From: Desulfomonile tiedjei
GTDB lineage: Bacteria; Desulfobacterota; Desulfomonilia; Desulfomonilales; Desulfomonilaceae
Assembly: GCA_016218715.1 (NCBI GenBank)
Contig: JACRDG010000115.1
Span: forward strand, 1-64,000
Direction: 5' to 3'
Length of the DNA stretch: 64,000 bases
The notes beneath the pieces were generated by a model, which had not been told where the DNA came from, made no database searches, and worked only from the letters and a program-made list of their open reading frames with translations. Positions 53,322 through 62,920 of this stretch are shown here, in pieces. Numbering within the stretch: the stretch's first letter is position 1; each line of letters opens with the position of its first letter. A program made the position numbers and the translations under genes.

Positions 53322-53333
53322 TATAGCGCTATA
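53322..53333. promoter_or_regulatory. Palindromic operator candidate of higBA
   Basis: A perfect 12-bp palindrome, TATAGCGCTATA, 5 bp upstream of the higB start. A second CTATAG half follows at about 53336-53341. HigA-type antitoxins bind such inverted repeats over the promoter. Confidence 0.55.
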
Positions 53334-53602
53334 CACTATAGGACAAGGGGAAAGTGAAAAGGTCTCCAAAAAACTGGCCTTGTCTTGGCTCCTTGCAGTT
53401 CGGCGGCTACCCGTCGAGGAAAGAATAAGATCCGAGTTGCCGCCCGATTGGCCTTCAAAGGACTTCCCTCATTAATGCCCGATGTTGAGCACTCAACCAG
53501 CCCACGCAACTGAATGATCGCGTACAAAAGGGATTTTTGCTTTACTTTCGGGCTCTCCGTCGGTAGTATCCGCCCGACTCCACAGGACGACGATCGTACG
53601 AC

Positions 53603-56600
53603 ATGAACATAAAAAGGCTGGAAATCCTAGGGTTCAAGAGCTTTCCCGACAAGACCGTCTTCGAATTCCGACCGGGAATCACAGCGGTCGTGGGGCCGAA
53701 CGGCTGCGGGAAGAGTAATGTCTTTGAAGCGATACGCTGGGTCATGGGCGAGCAACGGGTGCGGAGCCTGCGCAGCAAGAAGATGGAGGACGTCATCTTC
53801 AACGGTTCCGAAACCCGCAAGCCTGTGGGCATGGCAGAAGTAAGGCTCGTGCTTTCAAACAGCGAGGGTCTCGCGCCGCCCTCCATGGCCGATTACGACG
53901 AGATCATGATCACGCGCCGCCTCTTCCGGGACGGTGAATCCCATTACGAAATCAACAACATATCCTGCCGTCTCGCGGACGTGACCGACCTGTTCCTCGA
54001 CACCGGTGTCGGGCGTAACTCTTACGCGATCATCGAACAGGGGCAGGTGGACTTCGTGGTCGCGGCGAAACCCGAAGAGCGCAGGGTGCTCATCGAAGAA
54101 GCAGCGGGCATCGTCCGGTACAAATCCCGCAAAGAAGCCGCACTGAAGAAACTGGAACTCACGCGGCAGAACCTGATCCGCATCAGCGACGTCGTAAGTG
54201 AGGTCAAACGCCAGAGCGTTTCCCTGAAAAGGCAGGCTGCACGGGCCGAACGGTACGTGAAACTCAGTGAGCGCATCAGAGAGCTGGACGTCAGTCTTCA
54301 CGCATATCGGTGCAACGAGTTCATGGAGCAGCTCTCGCTGCTCCACGCGGACCTCTCGGCCAAGCGCCGCACTCTGGTTGATGCGGAGGCCAGGGTTTCC
54401 GTAATCCAGGCAAGGCTGGAAGCAGACCGTCTCAAGGCTCTGGAAACGGAACGGGAACTGAAGGAGATTCTTGAAACCCGCCATGCCACCGAACTCGAAT
54501 TGGCTCGAGTGCGTAACCGCATGGAAACGGATCGAACCACGTTGACACGGATCGACGAGCGCCAGAAGCACCTCCGGGCCGAGCAGCAGACGCTGGAGGG
54601 CCGGATCGAGCACGCCCGGTCCGTGTCCGAGGAACTTGAGAAGAACCAGGCCGCGGTCCAGGCGGACCTCGAAGCCGCGACCCGTACGTTGCAACAGGAA
54701 CTCAACGCCGCTGACGAGACCGAACGTGAGCTCTCCGTCGGACGCACGCGAGTCGATCAACTCAAGGACGACATTTTTCGGACGCTTCAAGAAACCGCGC
54801 AGCAGAGGAACCAGCGAGAAAGCATTGAGAAAAGAAAGGCGGAGATTAAGAGTTCCGGAGACAGAATCGCGGCCGATTCCCAGGCGATTCAAGGCCGCCT
54901 TACCTCCGACCGGCGCGAGCTGGACCTGTTGACCGAAAATATCGCGGAGACAACCTCTTCGTTGCAGGAGAGTCGGAACCTAAGACAGCAACTCTCTCAG
55001 CAACGGAACGACACTGCCCTGAGGATAGCTGCTCTTCGGAAAGATCTCTCACAGGCCGAAAAGGAGCTGGCCGGCAATCTCGCGCGCCTGCAGTCGCTCG
55101 AAGAGATGCAGCGAGACTACAGCGCGTATGACCGGAGCGTCCAGTTCCTCATGAAGGAGCAGGAACCGCTCGACAGCGGCGATCTCTGGGGACCGCTCGC
55201 GGAGGTGATCGAAGTTGCACCCGAATACCAGCGAGCCTTGACCGGCAAGTTGGGGGACCGGCTGAGCCATCTGGTCGTCTCTTCGCCTCGCGATGGGATA
55301 ACGGCAGCGAACAAGTTGAAGGAGGCAGGCGTCGGTCGCGCAACGTTCATTCCAGTCGAGCCGCGATGCTCTCCTGAGGCCGAATCGAGCGGAGAACCCG
55401 CGGGCCTGCTCCGGCTCCGGGACGTAGTTCGTTTCCGAGACGGATTCGAGCAGCTCGGCGGATTTCTCCTCGATGGTTGTTTCGTCGCGGAGAGCATGGA
55501 ACAGGCTGTCCAACTCTGGGAGCAGAATGGCATTCGGGTCGATCTGGTCACCCGCGGCGGCGAGGTGATCAATCGATACGGCGAGATTACCGGCGGGACC
55601 ACGGAAAAGGGAGCCGAGGAAGTTTTCGAGAAGCGCCGAGAGATCGCAGAACTGAAAGCCAAGGGTATCGGCCTCGAAACGGCCATCGAGCAGACACGAT
55701 CGTCCCTGGAAGCAGAAGAAGGCGCTCTGGAGGGGTTGGTCAAGGACATCGAGGCGAACGATCGACGCTTGAACGAGCTGAATCTGAAGGAAGTTCGCCT
55801 TCGAAAAGACAGGGAGCGTCTGGATTCGCAGATATCCGGGTCGCAACGGCGAATCGAGGTGTTCGCTCAGGAGAACCAAAGACTCGCGGCCGAAGTTGAA
55901 ACGCTCTCCGCCCAATTCGAAACCTGCCGCGCTGCGATCACCTCTTTGGAGCAAGCACGGCTCGCTCTGGAAGAGCAAAAGACCGAGACTCAGGCCGACG
56001 TGGAGCGACTCGGCCTAAAGGCTCGCGAAAGGTCGCAGCAGACCGAAGAGATGAAGGTGAGACTGGCGCAGCTTGAGGAGAGGAGCCGCTCCATCGAACG
56101 CGAGTGCAGATCCGCACGGGAAAATAGAGCCCAGCTGGAGAACCAGCGCGCGGCACTCACCCGACAGATGACGGACAACGAGGCGGAAAAAACCAGACTT
56201 CTCGAGCAAACAGCCCACACAGAAGCCAGGGAAAAAGAACTCATGGCAACGCACCAGGGCCAGGCGGCGCGGGTCGAGACGCTCAAGACAGGCGCAGCCG
56301 ATTTGTCGTCCCGGGTAAGGACCCTGGAGGAGCAGTCAGGGGCCGGAGCCCGGCTCGTCAGAGAATTGCGCGAAGCCGTCCACGGACTGGAGATGGAATC
56401 GGTCCGGGTGGAACAGATCCTTGAAGATCTGGTGGAAAAGATCCTCGAGCGCCACCACGTGGACCCGAGAACTGCAGCGGTACCCGAGGTCCTCCCCGAC
56501 GAGGGCGAGATGGCTGAGATCCGAGACAAGTTGGCGGCAATGGGAGAAGTCAACCTCGCGGCCCGGGCCGAGAGCCGTCTCATCGAAGAGCGCCTCACTT

Positions 56601-57136
56601 TCCTCCTCGAACAGGAAGACGATCTGCAGAAGGCGGTCGATTCCCTGTACGCGACCATTAATGCCATCAACAAGACCACCAAAGAACGGTTTCGCCAGGC
56701 TTTCGACGCGGTGAACGAGCAGTTTCAGGAGATCTTTCCGTTCCTTTTCAAAGGAGGAGAGGCGCGCCTCGAGCTGACCAACGCACAGGACCTGCTGGAA
56801 ACCGGAGTGGAAATCCTCGCTCGGCCACCCGGCAAACGGATCCAAAACATGGATCTCCTCTCCGGCGGAGAGAAGGCGCTGACCGCTGTCGCCCTGATCT
56901 TCTCCATCTTCCTCACCAAGCCCTCCCCCTTCTGCCTTCTGGACGAGGTAGACGCTCCTCTGGACGATGCTAACTTGTCCCGATTCAATGAAATGCTGCG
57001 GAAACTCTCCGATCGTACCCAGTTCTTCGTCGTCACCCACAACAAACGGAGCATGCAGGAAGCCGACTCCCTGTACGGCGTCACCATGGAAGATGCAGGG
57101 ACTTCGCGAGTCGTCTCCGTGGAGTTCATGGAGTAA
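53603..57136 (+). CDS. smc: Chromosome segregation protein SMC
   Basis: 1177 residues, normal for bacterial SMC. N-terminal ATPase half with Walker A GPNGCGKSNVFEAIRWVMGE, long coiled coils (about 165-510 and 660-1000), a hinge at about 515-655 (GDLWGPLAEVIEV, ending VTRGGEVINRYGEITGG), and the C-terminal half with signature LLSGGEKALTAVAL and Walker B FCLLDEVDAPLDDANLSRF. It organises and segregates the chromosome with ScpAB, which is not in the window. Confidence 0.97.
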   Translation: MNIKRLEILGFKSFPDKTVFEFRPGITAVVGPNGCGKSNVFEAIRWVMGEQRVRSLRSKKMEDVIFNGSETRKPVGMAEVRLVLSNSEGLAPPSMADYDEIMITRRLFRDGESHYEINNISCRLADVTDLFLDTGVGRNSYAIIEQGQVDFVVAAKPEERRVLIEEAAGIVRYKSRKEAALKKLELTRQNLIRISDVVSEVKRQSVSLKRQAARAERYVKLSERIRELDVSLHAYRCNEFMEQLSLLHADLSAKRRTLVDAEARVSVIQARLEADRLKALETERELKEILETRHATELELARVRNRMETDRTTLTRIDERQKHLRAEQQTLEGRIEHARSVSEELEKNQAAVQADLEAATRTLQQELNAADETERELSVGRTRVDQLKDDIFRTLQETAQQRNQRESIEKRKAEIKSSGDRIAADSQAIQGRLTSDRRELDLLTENIAETTSSLQESRNLRQQLSQQRNDTALRIAALRKDLSQAEKELAGNLARLQSLEEMQRDYSAYDRSVQFLMKEQEPLDSGDLWGPLAEVIEVAPEYQRALTGKLGDRLSHLVVSSPRDGITAANKLKEAGVGRATFIPVEPRCSPEAESSGEPAGLLRLRDVVRFRDGFEQLGGFLLDGCFVAESMEQAVQLWEQNGIRVDLVTRGGEVINRYGEITGGTTEKGAEEVFEKRREIAELKAKGIGLETAIEQTRSSLEAEEGALEGLVKDIEANDRRLNELNLKEVRLRKDRERLDSQISGSQRRIEVFAQENQRLAAEVETLSAQFETCRAAITSLEQARLALEEQKTETQADVERLGLKARERSQQTEEMKVRLAQLEERSRSIERECRSARENRAQLENQRAALTRQMTDNEAEKTRLLEQTAHTEAREKELMATHQGQAARVETLKTGAADLSSRVRTLEEQSGAGARLVRELREAVHGLEMESVRVEQILEDLVEKILERHHVDPRTAAVPEVLPDEGEMAEIRDKLAAMGEVNLAARAESRLIEERLTFLLEQEDDLQKAVDSLYATINAINKTTKERFRQAFDAVNEQFQEIFPFLFKGGEARLELTNAQDLLETGVEILARPPGKRIQNMDLLSGGEKALTAVALIFSIFLTKPSPFCLLDEVDAPLDDANLSRFNEMLRKLSDRTQFFVVTHNKRSMQEADSLYGVTMEDAGTSRVVSVEFME

Positions 57137-57299
57137 CCGGACCCTCCTTTGACATCCCCTCTCTCCGGAATCACCCCTTCATGGCATGCTCCCGAACGCC
57201 CCGCCGTGGGATTCTCTTGACAAATTCCCATTAAAGATGTATGAGTTGTCTCGCTTTATTAAAGTAATTTATTGTTTCCTGCGTCGAGCGGGCAAGATA

Positions 57300-58049
57300 A
57301 TGAAGAAACTACTTATAATTTGCTGGTTGACCGCCCTCTGCTTCCTCCTCCTCGGAAACGTGCACGCGTGGGAGATCCCCTCCTATATCCGTCTGGACGC
57401 CGGCACGCGGATGTGGTTCACCGTTCTCGGAGGCGACCTCATTCAGGCCGACCGGACCAAAATCGATCTCGGCAACAACCTCGGAGTGAAGAAAGATCAG
57501 CTCGCCTGGGAGTTCTGCCTGAGCGGGCGATTCGACAACATCCATGTCCTCCGTTTTCGCGCGGAGCCGTCGACGGTGTACGAGCAATCCAAGAACGACT
57601 CGCTCCATGCAGTGAGCGATTACCGCATCGGATACGACCTCGATTTCTACATGACTCCGCAGATCCTCTTCGGAACGAACATCGACTTCGATTTCCCCAC
57701 GGTGCGCACGCGCGTGAGGAATGTCAGCCTCGGGTTGCTCACGTACAACTACGACGACAGCAAGACCCGCTTCGTCCCCACGGTTGGCCTTCACGGCACC
57801 TTCTATCCGATCGTCGGAGGGATCTCTCTGCGGCCCAACATCTCGGCCCGGGTAAACTGGATCAACTACGAGGGGCTGGAAGCCTGGGACTGGGAAGCCG
57901 GAACTTCGGTGGACGTCCCCGTGAACCGGTTCTGGACGTGGAGCGTCACCGGCGGGTACCGTTACTCCCACATGAAATTCAAGCGCGACATAGACACCGT
58001 GGACATGAACCGGATGGGGTTTTTCGTCGAAACCGCCGTGCTGTTTTGA
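57300..58049 (+). CDS. Outer-membrane beta-barrel protein
   Basis: 249 residues from ATG 57300. Signal peptide MKKLLIICWLTALCFLLLGN, cleavage after VHA. The mature part shows alternating hydrophobic strands with many aromatic residues (FYMTPQILFGTNIDFDFPTV, FWTWSVTGGYRYSHMKFK) and ends in FVETAVLF, a typical C-terminal Phe for Bam-mediated insertion. About ten strands are predicted by eye. Role unknown. A longer frame to 57186 lacks a signal and is rejected. Confidence 0.82.
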   Translation: MKKLLIICWLTALCFLLLGNVHAWEIPSYIRLDAGTRMWFTVLGGDLIQADRTKIDLGNNLGVKKDQLAWEFCLSGRFDNIHVLRFRAEPSTVYEQSKNDSLHAVSDYRIGYDLDFYMTPQILFGTNIDFDFPTVRTRVRNVSLGLLTYNYDDSKTRFVPTVGLHGTFYPIVGGISLRPNISARVNWINYEGLEAWDWEAGTSVDVPVNRFWTWSVTGGYRYSHMKFKRDIDTVDMNRMGFFVETAVLF

Positions 58050-58101
58050 CGCTTCATTCCGACAAGAGCTTCCCGGGCCGAGGTTAGACCTCGCATCGCG
58101 T

Positions 58102-58893
58102 TCAGCATGCGGTGCAGGTTTTCTTCTTTTCGAGGCAATCCGACAAGCGCGACAGGACTTCCCCGGCGCTCCCCAACACCAGGTGATCCGTGATCCGTTC
58201 ATGCATCGCTGATGGCTCTCGATTCACCTCCACCACGGTCGCGGGCGGGAACTTCAGCTTAACCGTGATCGGGATTTGAGCGGCCGGGAAGACCTGCAGG
58301 GACGTCCCCACCACGAGCAATACGTCACATTTCTCACACTGAACCTGCGAAATCATGAGGGCCCTCGACGGGATCGCCTCGCCGAAAAAAACCGCGTCCG
58401 GCTTGAGCAGTCCCCCGCATGCCTGGCATCGAGGGGGTTCCTCCTGTCCATTGGACAGTCGCGCTTCAGCCTGTGCGATGGGTTCGAGTGCCCGGCACTT
58501 GAGGCAGACCGCGCGGAGCAGATTTCCGTGAAACTCCACGACGTCGACCGAACCGGCCTTCTGATGGAGGTTGTCCACGTTCTGGGTGATCACACATTTG
58601 AGGATGCCCATCTGCTCCATTCGCGCCAGAGCGAAGTGCGCGGGATTGGGCTTTGCCGACGCGAGATCGAAATCCCCGGACTCTTTCAATCGCAGGTGAA
58701 GCCGCCAGAATCGTGCGGGGTTCTGGAGAAATCGGTCAATGGAGAATTCACCGGGATCGACACGGGTCCAGAGCCCTCCTGGGCTGCGGAAGTCGGGTAT
58801 GCCCGATTCCGTGCTGATCCCCGCACCGGTCAACGCCACGGCGTTCTTGGAATTTATCAGGCAGTCTGCAATCTGGGAAATCAGTTCGTCCAT
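58102..58893 (-). CDS. cobB: Sir2-type NAD-dependent protein deacylase
   Basis: 263 residues. Sirtuin motifs: ALTGAGISTESGIPDFRSPG, TQNVDNLHQKAGS, the catalytic His in VEFHGNL, zinc cysteines CLKCRA and CQACGG, and VFFGEAIP and VVGTSLQVFPAA near the end. It removes acyl groups from lysines with NAD. The symbol is by family, not by specificity (deacetylase versus desuccinylase). Confidence 0.94.
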   Translation of the reverse strand: MDELISQIADCLINSKNAVALTGAGISTESGIPDFRSPGGLWTRVDPGEFSIDRFLQNPARFWRLHLRLKESGDFDLASAKPNPAHFALARMEQMGILKCVITQNVDNLHQKAGSVDVVEFHGNLLRAVCLKCRALEPIAQAEARLSNGQEEPPRCQACGGLLKPDAVFFGEAIPSRALMISQVQCEKCDVLLVVGTSLQVFPAAQIPITVKLKFPPATVVEVNREPSAMHERITDHLVLGSAGEVLSRLSDCLEKKKTCTAC

Positions 58894-59032
58894 GATGGCT
58901 CCTCGGTACGTTGCTTCATGATATAGGCGGGGAGTAAATCCCGCAACCGATTTCTGGCGACCTCTTCCCGGTCCGCGCTCGACCCCGATCTCGTGGAAAT
59001 CCTTTACAGAAACCCATTCCGAGGCTAAGCCC

Positions 59033-59062
59033 TTGACAGACAGAACAGGGCGAGACTATGGT
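59033..59062 (+). promoter_or_regulatory. Promoter of the sigma/thioredoxin operon
   Basis: TTGACA at 59033-59038, 18 bp, TATGGT at 59057-59062. Its position rules out the upstream frame start at 59058 and supports ATG 59130. An autoregulatory ECF-type promoter was not identified. Confidence 0.5.
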
Positions 59063-59129
59063 TAAGAGAGCGGCATTGCATCTCCTGACGTGTTCTTCAT
59101 TGCGTGTATCGGCCGACCGCGTGGAAATC

Positions 59130-59744
59130 ATGGACGAAGATCGGGAAATAGTAGCAAGAGTAGTTGACGGCGACTACGATGCGTTCGAGATGCTCGTGGA
59201 GAAATACCAGGGCAGAATCTATCGCCATCTGCGCAAGATGGTTCACGACAACAGTCAGGTCGAGGATTTGCTCCAGGAGACCTTCCTGAGCGCTTACAGA
59301 GGATTGCACGGGTTTGCCGGCAGCTCTTCTTTTGCCACGTGGCTGTTTCGGATTGCCACCAATACGGCGCTGATGTTTCTTCGCAAGAACCATCCCGAAG
59401 TGGTGGAATTCAGCGACGAGATCGGCAATCGTTCGGATATTCATTTTGTCCCGGCATCTCCTGAATTCATCAGTACCCCTCTGGATATGTTGCTCTCTCA
59501 GGAAGGGAAACGAAAACTGGAAAGGGCCATTGACAGTTTGCCATTCATGTATAGAACGGTCCTGGTGCTGAGAGACGTGGAAGGTTTTTCTCTCGAAGAG
59601 GTGTCCAGGATCATGGAATCGTCGATCCCGGCGGTCAAATCCCGGCTCCACCGGGCCCGCCACTCCGTCCGGGAGGCCTTGAACGCGTACTACGCGGAGA
59701 GAAACACATCTTCCAAGAGGAGCGCGTCGGGACATCATGACTAG
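59130..59744 (+). CDS. ECF RNA polymerase sigma factor
   Basis: 204 residues from ATG 59130. Region 2: DGDYDAFEMLVEKYQGRIYR, DLLQETFLSAYRGL, SSFATWLFRIATNTALMFLR. Region 4: LPFMYRTVLVLRDVEGFSLE, then EEVSRIMESSIPAVKSRLHR. RpoE/SigW-like group IV. The ORF overlaps the next gene by 8 bp, and that gene encodes a zinc-binding anti-sigma factor. The two are followed at once by trxA and trxB, which points to a thiol-stress role. Confidence 0.93.
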   Translation: MDEDREIVARVVDGDYDAFEMLVEKYQGRIYRHLRKMVHDNSQVEDLLQETFLSAYRGLHGFAGSSSFATWLFRIATNTALMFLRKNHPEVVEFSDEIGNRSDIHFVPASPEFISTPLDMLLSQEGKRKLERAIDSLPFMYRTVLVLRDVEGFSLEEVSRIMESSIPAVKSRLHRARHSVREALNAYYAERNTSSKRSASGHHD

Positions 59745-59985
59745 ATGCAAGGAATTTTGCGATCGGTTGTCCGATTATCTGGATGGAGAAATCGGAAAGA
59801 ACGAGTGTATACTCATTGAGGAGCATCTGGATGTGTGTCCGCCCTGCGCAGGTGTTTTCGAAGCCCTGAAAACGACGTTGCAGTTGTGCAGAGAGGGGGT
59901 CTCCGAGGAAGTGCCCCAGGAGGTTCAGGCAAGATTGAAGACGTTCCTTAGACAGCACTGTCACAATCAAGAATGCGGAGAATAG
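59737..59985 (+). CDS. Zinc-finger (ZAS-type) anti-sigma factor
   Basis: 82 residues. The zf-HC2 motif [12 protein letters not shown] gives His30, Cys34, Cys37. Cys4, Cys8 and Cys24 lie upstream as the possible fourth ligand. No membrane helix, so it is a soluble member like RsrA or ChrR, whose zinc site releases sigma on oxidation. It overlaps the sigma gene by 8 bp. Confidence 0.9.
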   Translation: MTRCKEFCDRLSDYLDGEIGKNECILIEEHLDVCPPCAGVFEALKTTLQLCREGVSEEVPQEVQARLKTFLRQHCHNQECGE

Positions 59986-60001
59986 AGAGGAGAACCACGC
60001 C

Positions 60002-60334
60002 ATGGGAGATAACGAGAACCTGCATCACGTCACCGACGAAGATTTCGATCAAGAGATCTTGAAGTCCGAGCTTCCGGCACTGGTCGATTTCTGGGCCGCG
60101 TGGTGCGGGCCCTGCAGGACAGTAGGACCGGTTGTGGAAGAACTTGCTGCCGAGTATGCGGGCAAGATCAAGATAGTCAAACTCAACGTGGACGACAACA
60201 AGGAGACGCCGACAAAGTACCAAGTCAAAGGCATCCCTACCCTGATGCTCTTCAAGGACGGTCAGGTCGTGGACCAGATCGTTGGCGCGGCGCCCAAGAG
60301 TCGAATCAAAGAGTTGCTCGACAAGGTTTCCTGA
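60002..60334 (+). CDS. trxA: Thioredoxin
   Basis: 110 residues with the active site [20 protein letters not shown] and the cis-Pro in [17 protein letters not shown]. It reduces protein disulfides in the cytoplasm. GAGGAG upstream of ATG 60002; 16 bp after the anti-sigma gene and directly before trxB. Confidence 0.96.
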   Translation: MGDNENLHHVTDEDFDQEILKSELPALVDFWAAWCGPCRTVGPVVEELAAEYAGKIKIVKLNVDDNKETPTKYQVKGIPTLMLFKDGQVVDQIVGAAPKSRIKELLDKVS

Positions 60335-60335
60335 C

Positions 60336-61265
60336 ATGTTCAGGGATATCGTCATTCTCGGGGGAGGCCCGGCGGGTCTTACCGCGGGCATGTACGCCGC
60401 GCGGGCGCGGATCCCCGTTCTCGTTCTGGAAAAGGGGATGCCTGGCGGGCAGATGACCGCGACCGAATGGGTGGACAACTACCCGGGGTTCAGTGAACCG
60501 ATATACGGCGTCGACCTCGCCCAGAAGATGGAAGCGCACGCGCGCAAGTTCGGAGTCGATATCGCCTACGCGGACATCGTTCAAGTGTCTCGGACCCCTG
60601 AAGGGTTCTCGCTGACACCGGAATCCGGGGACAGCTTCACCTGCCGTGCTTTGATCGTGGCCACCGGTGCTTCACCCGTGAAGCTCGGCATACCCGGTGA
60701 GATGGCTCTGGCCGGAAGAGGCGTCAGCTATTGCGCGGTCTGCGATGGGCCGTTCTTTCGGGATCTGGAAGTGGCTGTCATCGGCGGGGGTGATTCCGCG
60801 GTGGAAGAGGCCGTCTATTTGAGCCGGTTTTCCAGCGCGGTGCACGTGATCCACCGGAGGGACCAGTTGCGCGCGGTCAAGGAGATTCAGGAGAAGGCCT
60901 TTGCCGAGCCTAAGCTCACGTTCCATTGGAACAGCGTGCCCATCGCGATCAAAGGGGAAAAGGAAGTCACCGCGGTTACGATCCGGTCCGTAAAAGATGG
61001 GAGCGAGCAAGATCTTCCGGTGGCAGGGGTCTTCTTCTATGTGGGCCTCAACCCAAACCTCGGGTCGTTGCGGGATCTCGTGCAGACCGACGAGCGAGGA
61101 TTCGTCATCACCGACGATAGAATGGCGTGCTCGACACCCGGGGTCTTTGCAGCGGGAGATATCCGCTCGAAGATATTGAGGCAGATTGCCACTGCGGTGG
61201 GTGACGGCGCCATCGCCGCGTACAGCGCACAACTCTACCTGGAGAACCTGCCCAGCCCGAGATGA
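60336..61265 (+). CDS. trxB: Thioredoxin reductase
   Basis: 309 residues from ATG 60336, 1 nt after the trxA stop. FAD motif VILGGGPAGLTAGMYAARA, redox site SYCAVCDGPFF, NADPH motif VIGGGDSAVEEAVYLSRF, and the late FAD motif GVFAAGDIRSKILRQIATA. It moves electrons from NAD(P)H to TrxA. Last gene of the sigma-antisigma-trxA-trxB unit. Confidence 0.96.
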   Translation: MFRDIVILGGGPAGLTAGMYAARARIPVLVLEKGMPGGQMTATEWVDNYPGFSEPIYGVDLAQKMEAHARKFGVDIAYADIVQVSRTPEGFSLTPESGDSFTCRALIVATGASPVKLGIPGEMALAGRGVSYCAVCDGPFFRDLEVAVIGGGDSAVEEAVYLSRFSSAVHVIHRRDQLRAVKEIQEKAFAEPKLTFHWNSVPIAIKGEKEVTAVTIRSVKDGSEQDLPVAGVFFYVGLNPNLGSLRDLVQTDERGFVITDDRMACSTPGVFAAGDIRSKILRQIATAVGDGAIAAYSAQLYLENLPSPR

Positions 61266-61290
61266 TCCTCGGGCATGCGATCAAATGACA

Positions 61291-61319
61291 CCATCCCCGA
61301 GCCGGAAGCCCGGGGATGG
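61291..61319. terminator. Hairpin between convergent trxB and the TIGR04073-like gene
   Basis: Perfect 9-bp stem CCATCCCCG/CGGGGATGG with an 11-nt loop. It lies 25 bp after trxB and 56 bp before the end of the convergent gene. No U-tract on either side. Confidence 0.5.
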
Positions 61320-61375
61320 AACTCTCTTGTCGGTGTGCGTCCGTTCGGCAGTACGACATGCCATGGCCGCTGGTG

Positions 61376-61828
61376 CTACGGCCTCACGTACCAGAAATTG
61401 TTGGCGTTATAGTAATCGAACGGAGGGAACGATCGGTCGTGAGTCCCGTACTCCGGATCGATCGTCGGGCCGTATTCGGGTTTCCAGAAAGTCAGTATCT
61501 CCAGTGCTCCCGTGGTCAGCCGTCTGGCACCGTTCCAGACCCCCGGGCCGATTCCTGCAATGAATCCGTTCAGGGAGCCCATGAGGTAACCCTGAAGCCC
61601 GTCGTAATATGCACCCTTAGTCGCACCGTCGACGGCGTTGTTGGTCATGTTGACCACCACCTCGTACGGGGCCGAGAGGATGTTGGTCACTCCCCTCCCG
61701 AGCTTCCAACCAGGGAGATCGCGGTTGAACTCATAGAGATCGTCGAAGTCGGTCTCGTACGCCAACGCAAAACATGCCATTCCCAGTACCAGAGTTACAG
61801 CCGTGGCAGTTGTCACCAGTTTCCTCAT
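61376..61828 (-). CDS. Exported TIGR04073-like protein
   Basis: 150 residues from ATG 61826-61828 (GGAGG 6 nt upstream). Signal peptide ATAVTLVLGMACFALA. The mature part has WKLGRGVTNILSAPYEVVVN and YDGLQGYLMGSLNGFIAGIG, which I recall from the TIGR04073 exosortase-associated family. The C-terminal PEYGPTIDPEYG repeat-like motif is notable. No exosortase gene is in the window. Outer-membrane or periplasmic location is inferred. Confidence 0.8.
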   Translation of the reverse strand: MRKLVTTATAVTLVLGMACFALAYETDFDDLYEFNRDLPGWKLGRGVTNILSAPYEVVVNMTNNAVDGATKGAYYDGLQGYLMGSLNGFIAGIGPGVWNGARRLTTGALEILTFWKPEYGPTIDPEYGTHDRSFPPFDYYNANNFWYVRP

Positions 61829-61953
61829 CGCATCCTCCAGGACCGGAGTGCCTGCCGGTGTCACCCGACAGGAGGTCCGCTGCTTTCGGCTCCACCGACC
61901 GCGACAGGTCCAAGGGAGGGATGCAGTCGGTTCGAGAGCTGATTGGTGAAGTG

Positions 61954-61982
61954 ATGTTATCACACTCGCGTGGGAATATCAA
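61954..61982 (-). promoter_or_regulatory. Promoter of the TIGR04073-like gene
   Basis: Minus strand: TTGATA (61982-61977), 17 bp, TAACAT (61959-61954); leader about 120 nt. A palindrome, GATAATTATC, at 62012-62021 lies further upstream in A+T-rich DNA. Confidence 0.45.
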
Positions 61983-62135
61983 TTATTTTAGCCGTTATTT
62001 TCATATGATGAGATAATTATCTAGAAATCGCTTTTAGTACTTGAACGCCCTTGCTTCCTGAATCGTCCCGATGTATGATGAATCTCTGAAGGTTGCCCAC
62101 CTGCATCACCACGGTATCTCCGCTCGGGGCGTCAT

Positions 62136-62276
62136 ATGAAAAAATTGCTGCTGGCAGCGTTGGTCATGTTTCTCCTCTCCGGTTGCTCCATTAACAAGAT
62201 CTGGAAATGGGTTGACGAAATGGAGTGGGAGCGCGATGACCAGACGATCCGCATTGTGGATTTCCTGATACGATAG
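62136..62276 (+). CDS. Small lipoprotein
   Basis: 46 residues, a short frame read by hand. MKKLLLAALVMFLLSGCSIN is a textbook lipoprotein signal with lipobox LSGC (Cys17). The mature 30 residues are charged and Trp-rich (KIWKWVDEMEWERDD). The ATG follows GGGGCGTCAT, a poor ribosome site. Function unknown. Confidence 0.6.
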   Translation: MKKLLLAALVMFLLSGCSINKIWKWVDEMEWERDDQTIRIVDFLIR

Positions 62277-62524
62277 AACCGTGAGGTGACCGTTCACCGA
62301 GACAAACGCACTCCCCCGAAATGACAATGGGGGAAGTTTGGAGGGGGAGATGGTTTCCCCTCCATCCTCGCCGGGCGTAGAGCCGCCTCAAGCCCGGTGA
62401 ACGATTACACCGTGAGGTGGCTCGCCTCGCAGGTGACGCAACGGGGACGGAAACCCCGTCGGCACCGGGTCGTTGTCGGCAGCGCGCCGCGGTCGCGGTT
62501 CTGTAGGGGGAATGGGGAGGTGTC
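62277..62524. other. Intergenic region with repeat pieces
   Basis: 248 bp with no gene. It holds the second copy of an 18-bp repeat (62391-62408, see 13718) and a purine-rich GGGGGA tract with an imperfect inverted copy at about 62332-62372. Confidence 0.45.
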
Positions 62525-62920
62525 ATGGCACAGTATGAAGTGGACAGGAGACTGCTGGAAACCTTTTCCACTGACGAAATACTCAGGATTCTCAAACAAG
62601 AGCGTGACGATTACACGGAAGAAGCGATCGTCATCTTTCACGAGATCTTGCAGGCCCGCGGCGTGGACGTAAGAACCCCCCCGAGAAGGGCCAGGGGAGC
62701 GTCTTCCGGTTCGAGTGCAGCACTGTCTGCGTCACCAGAAACCGCGGACTTTCTCGTGCGCGCACCCTCGGACGCGGTGCAGGTGCTAAACCATCTGCTC
62801 GACGGCGTCATCAAAGGGACCATTGAACCCCAGGCGGCGCAAGTGGCTTCCAGCATTGTCATGGGAATTCTTCATGCCATGGAACAGGAGTTCATGTCTG
62901 AACCGGAGGAAGATCAGTGA
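62525..62920 (+). CDS. Hypothetical protein
   Basis: 131 residues. An N-terminal helical domain ([20 protein letters not shown]), a Ser/Ala/Arg linker at 53-75, and a C-terminal helical part ([20 protein letters not shown]). GGGGAGGTGTC precedes the ATG. The stop overlaps hisI by 4 bp, so it is probably cotranscribed with the his genes. No family recognised. Confidence 0.75.
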   Translation: MAQYEVDRRLLETFSTDEILRILKQERDDYTEEAIVIFHEILQARGVDVRTPPRRARGASSGSSAALSASPETADFLVRAPSDAVQVLNHLLDGVIKGTIEPQAAQVASSIVMGILHAMEQEFMSEPEEDQ

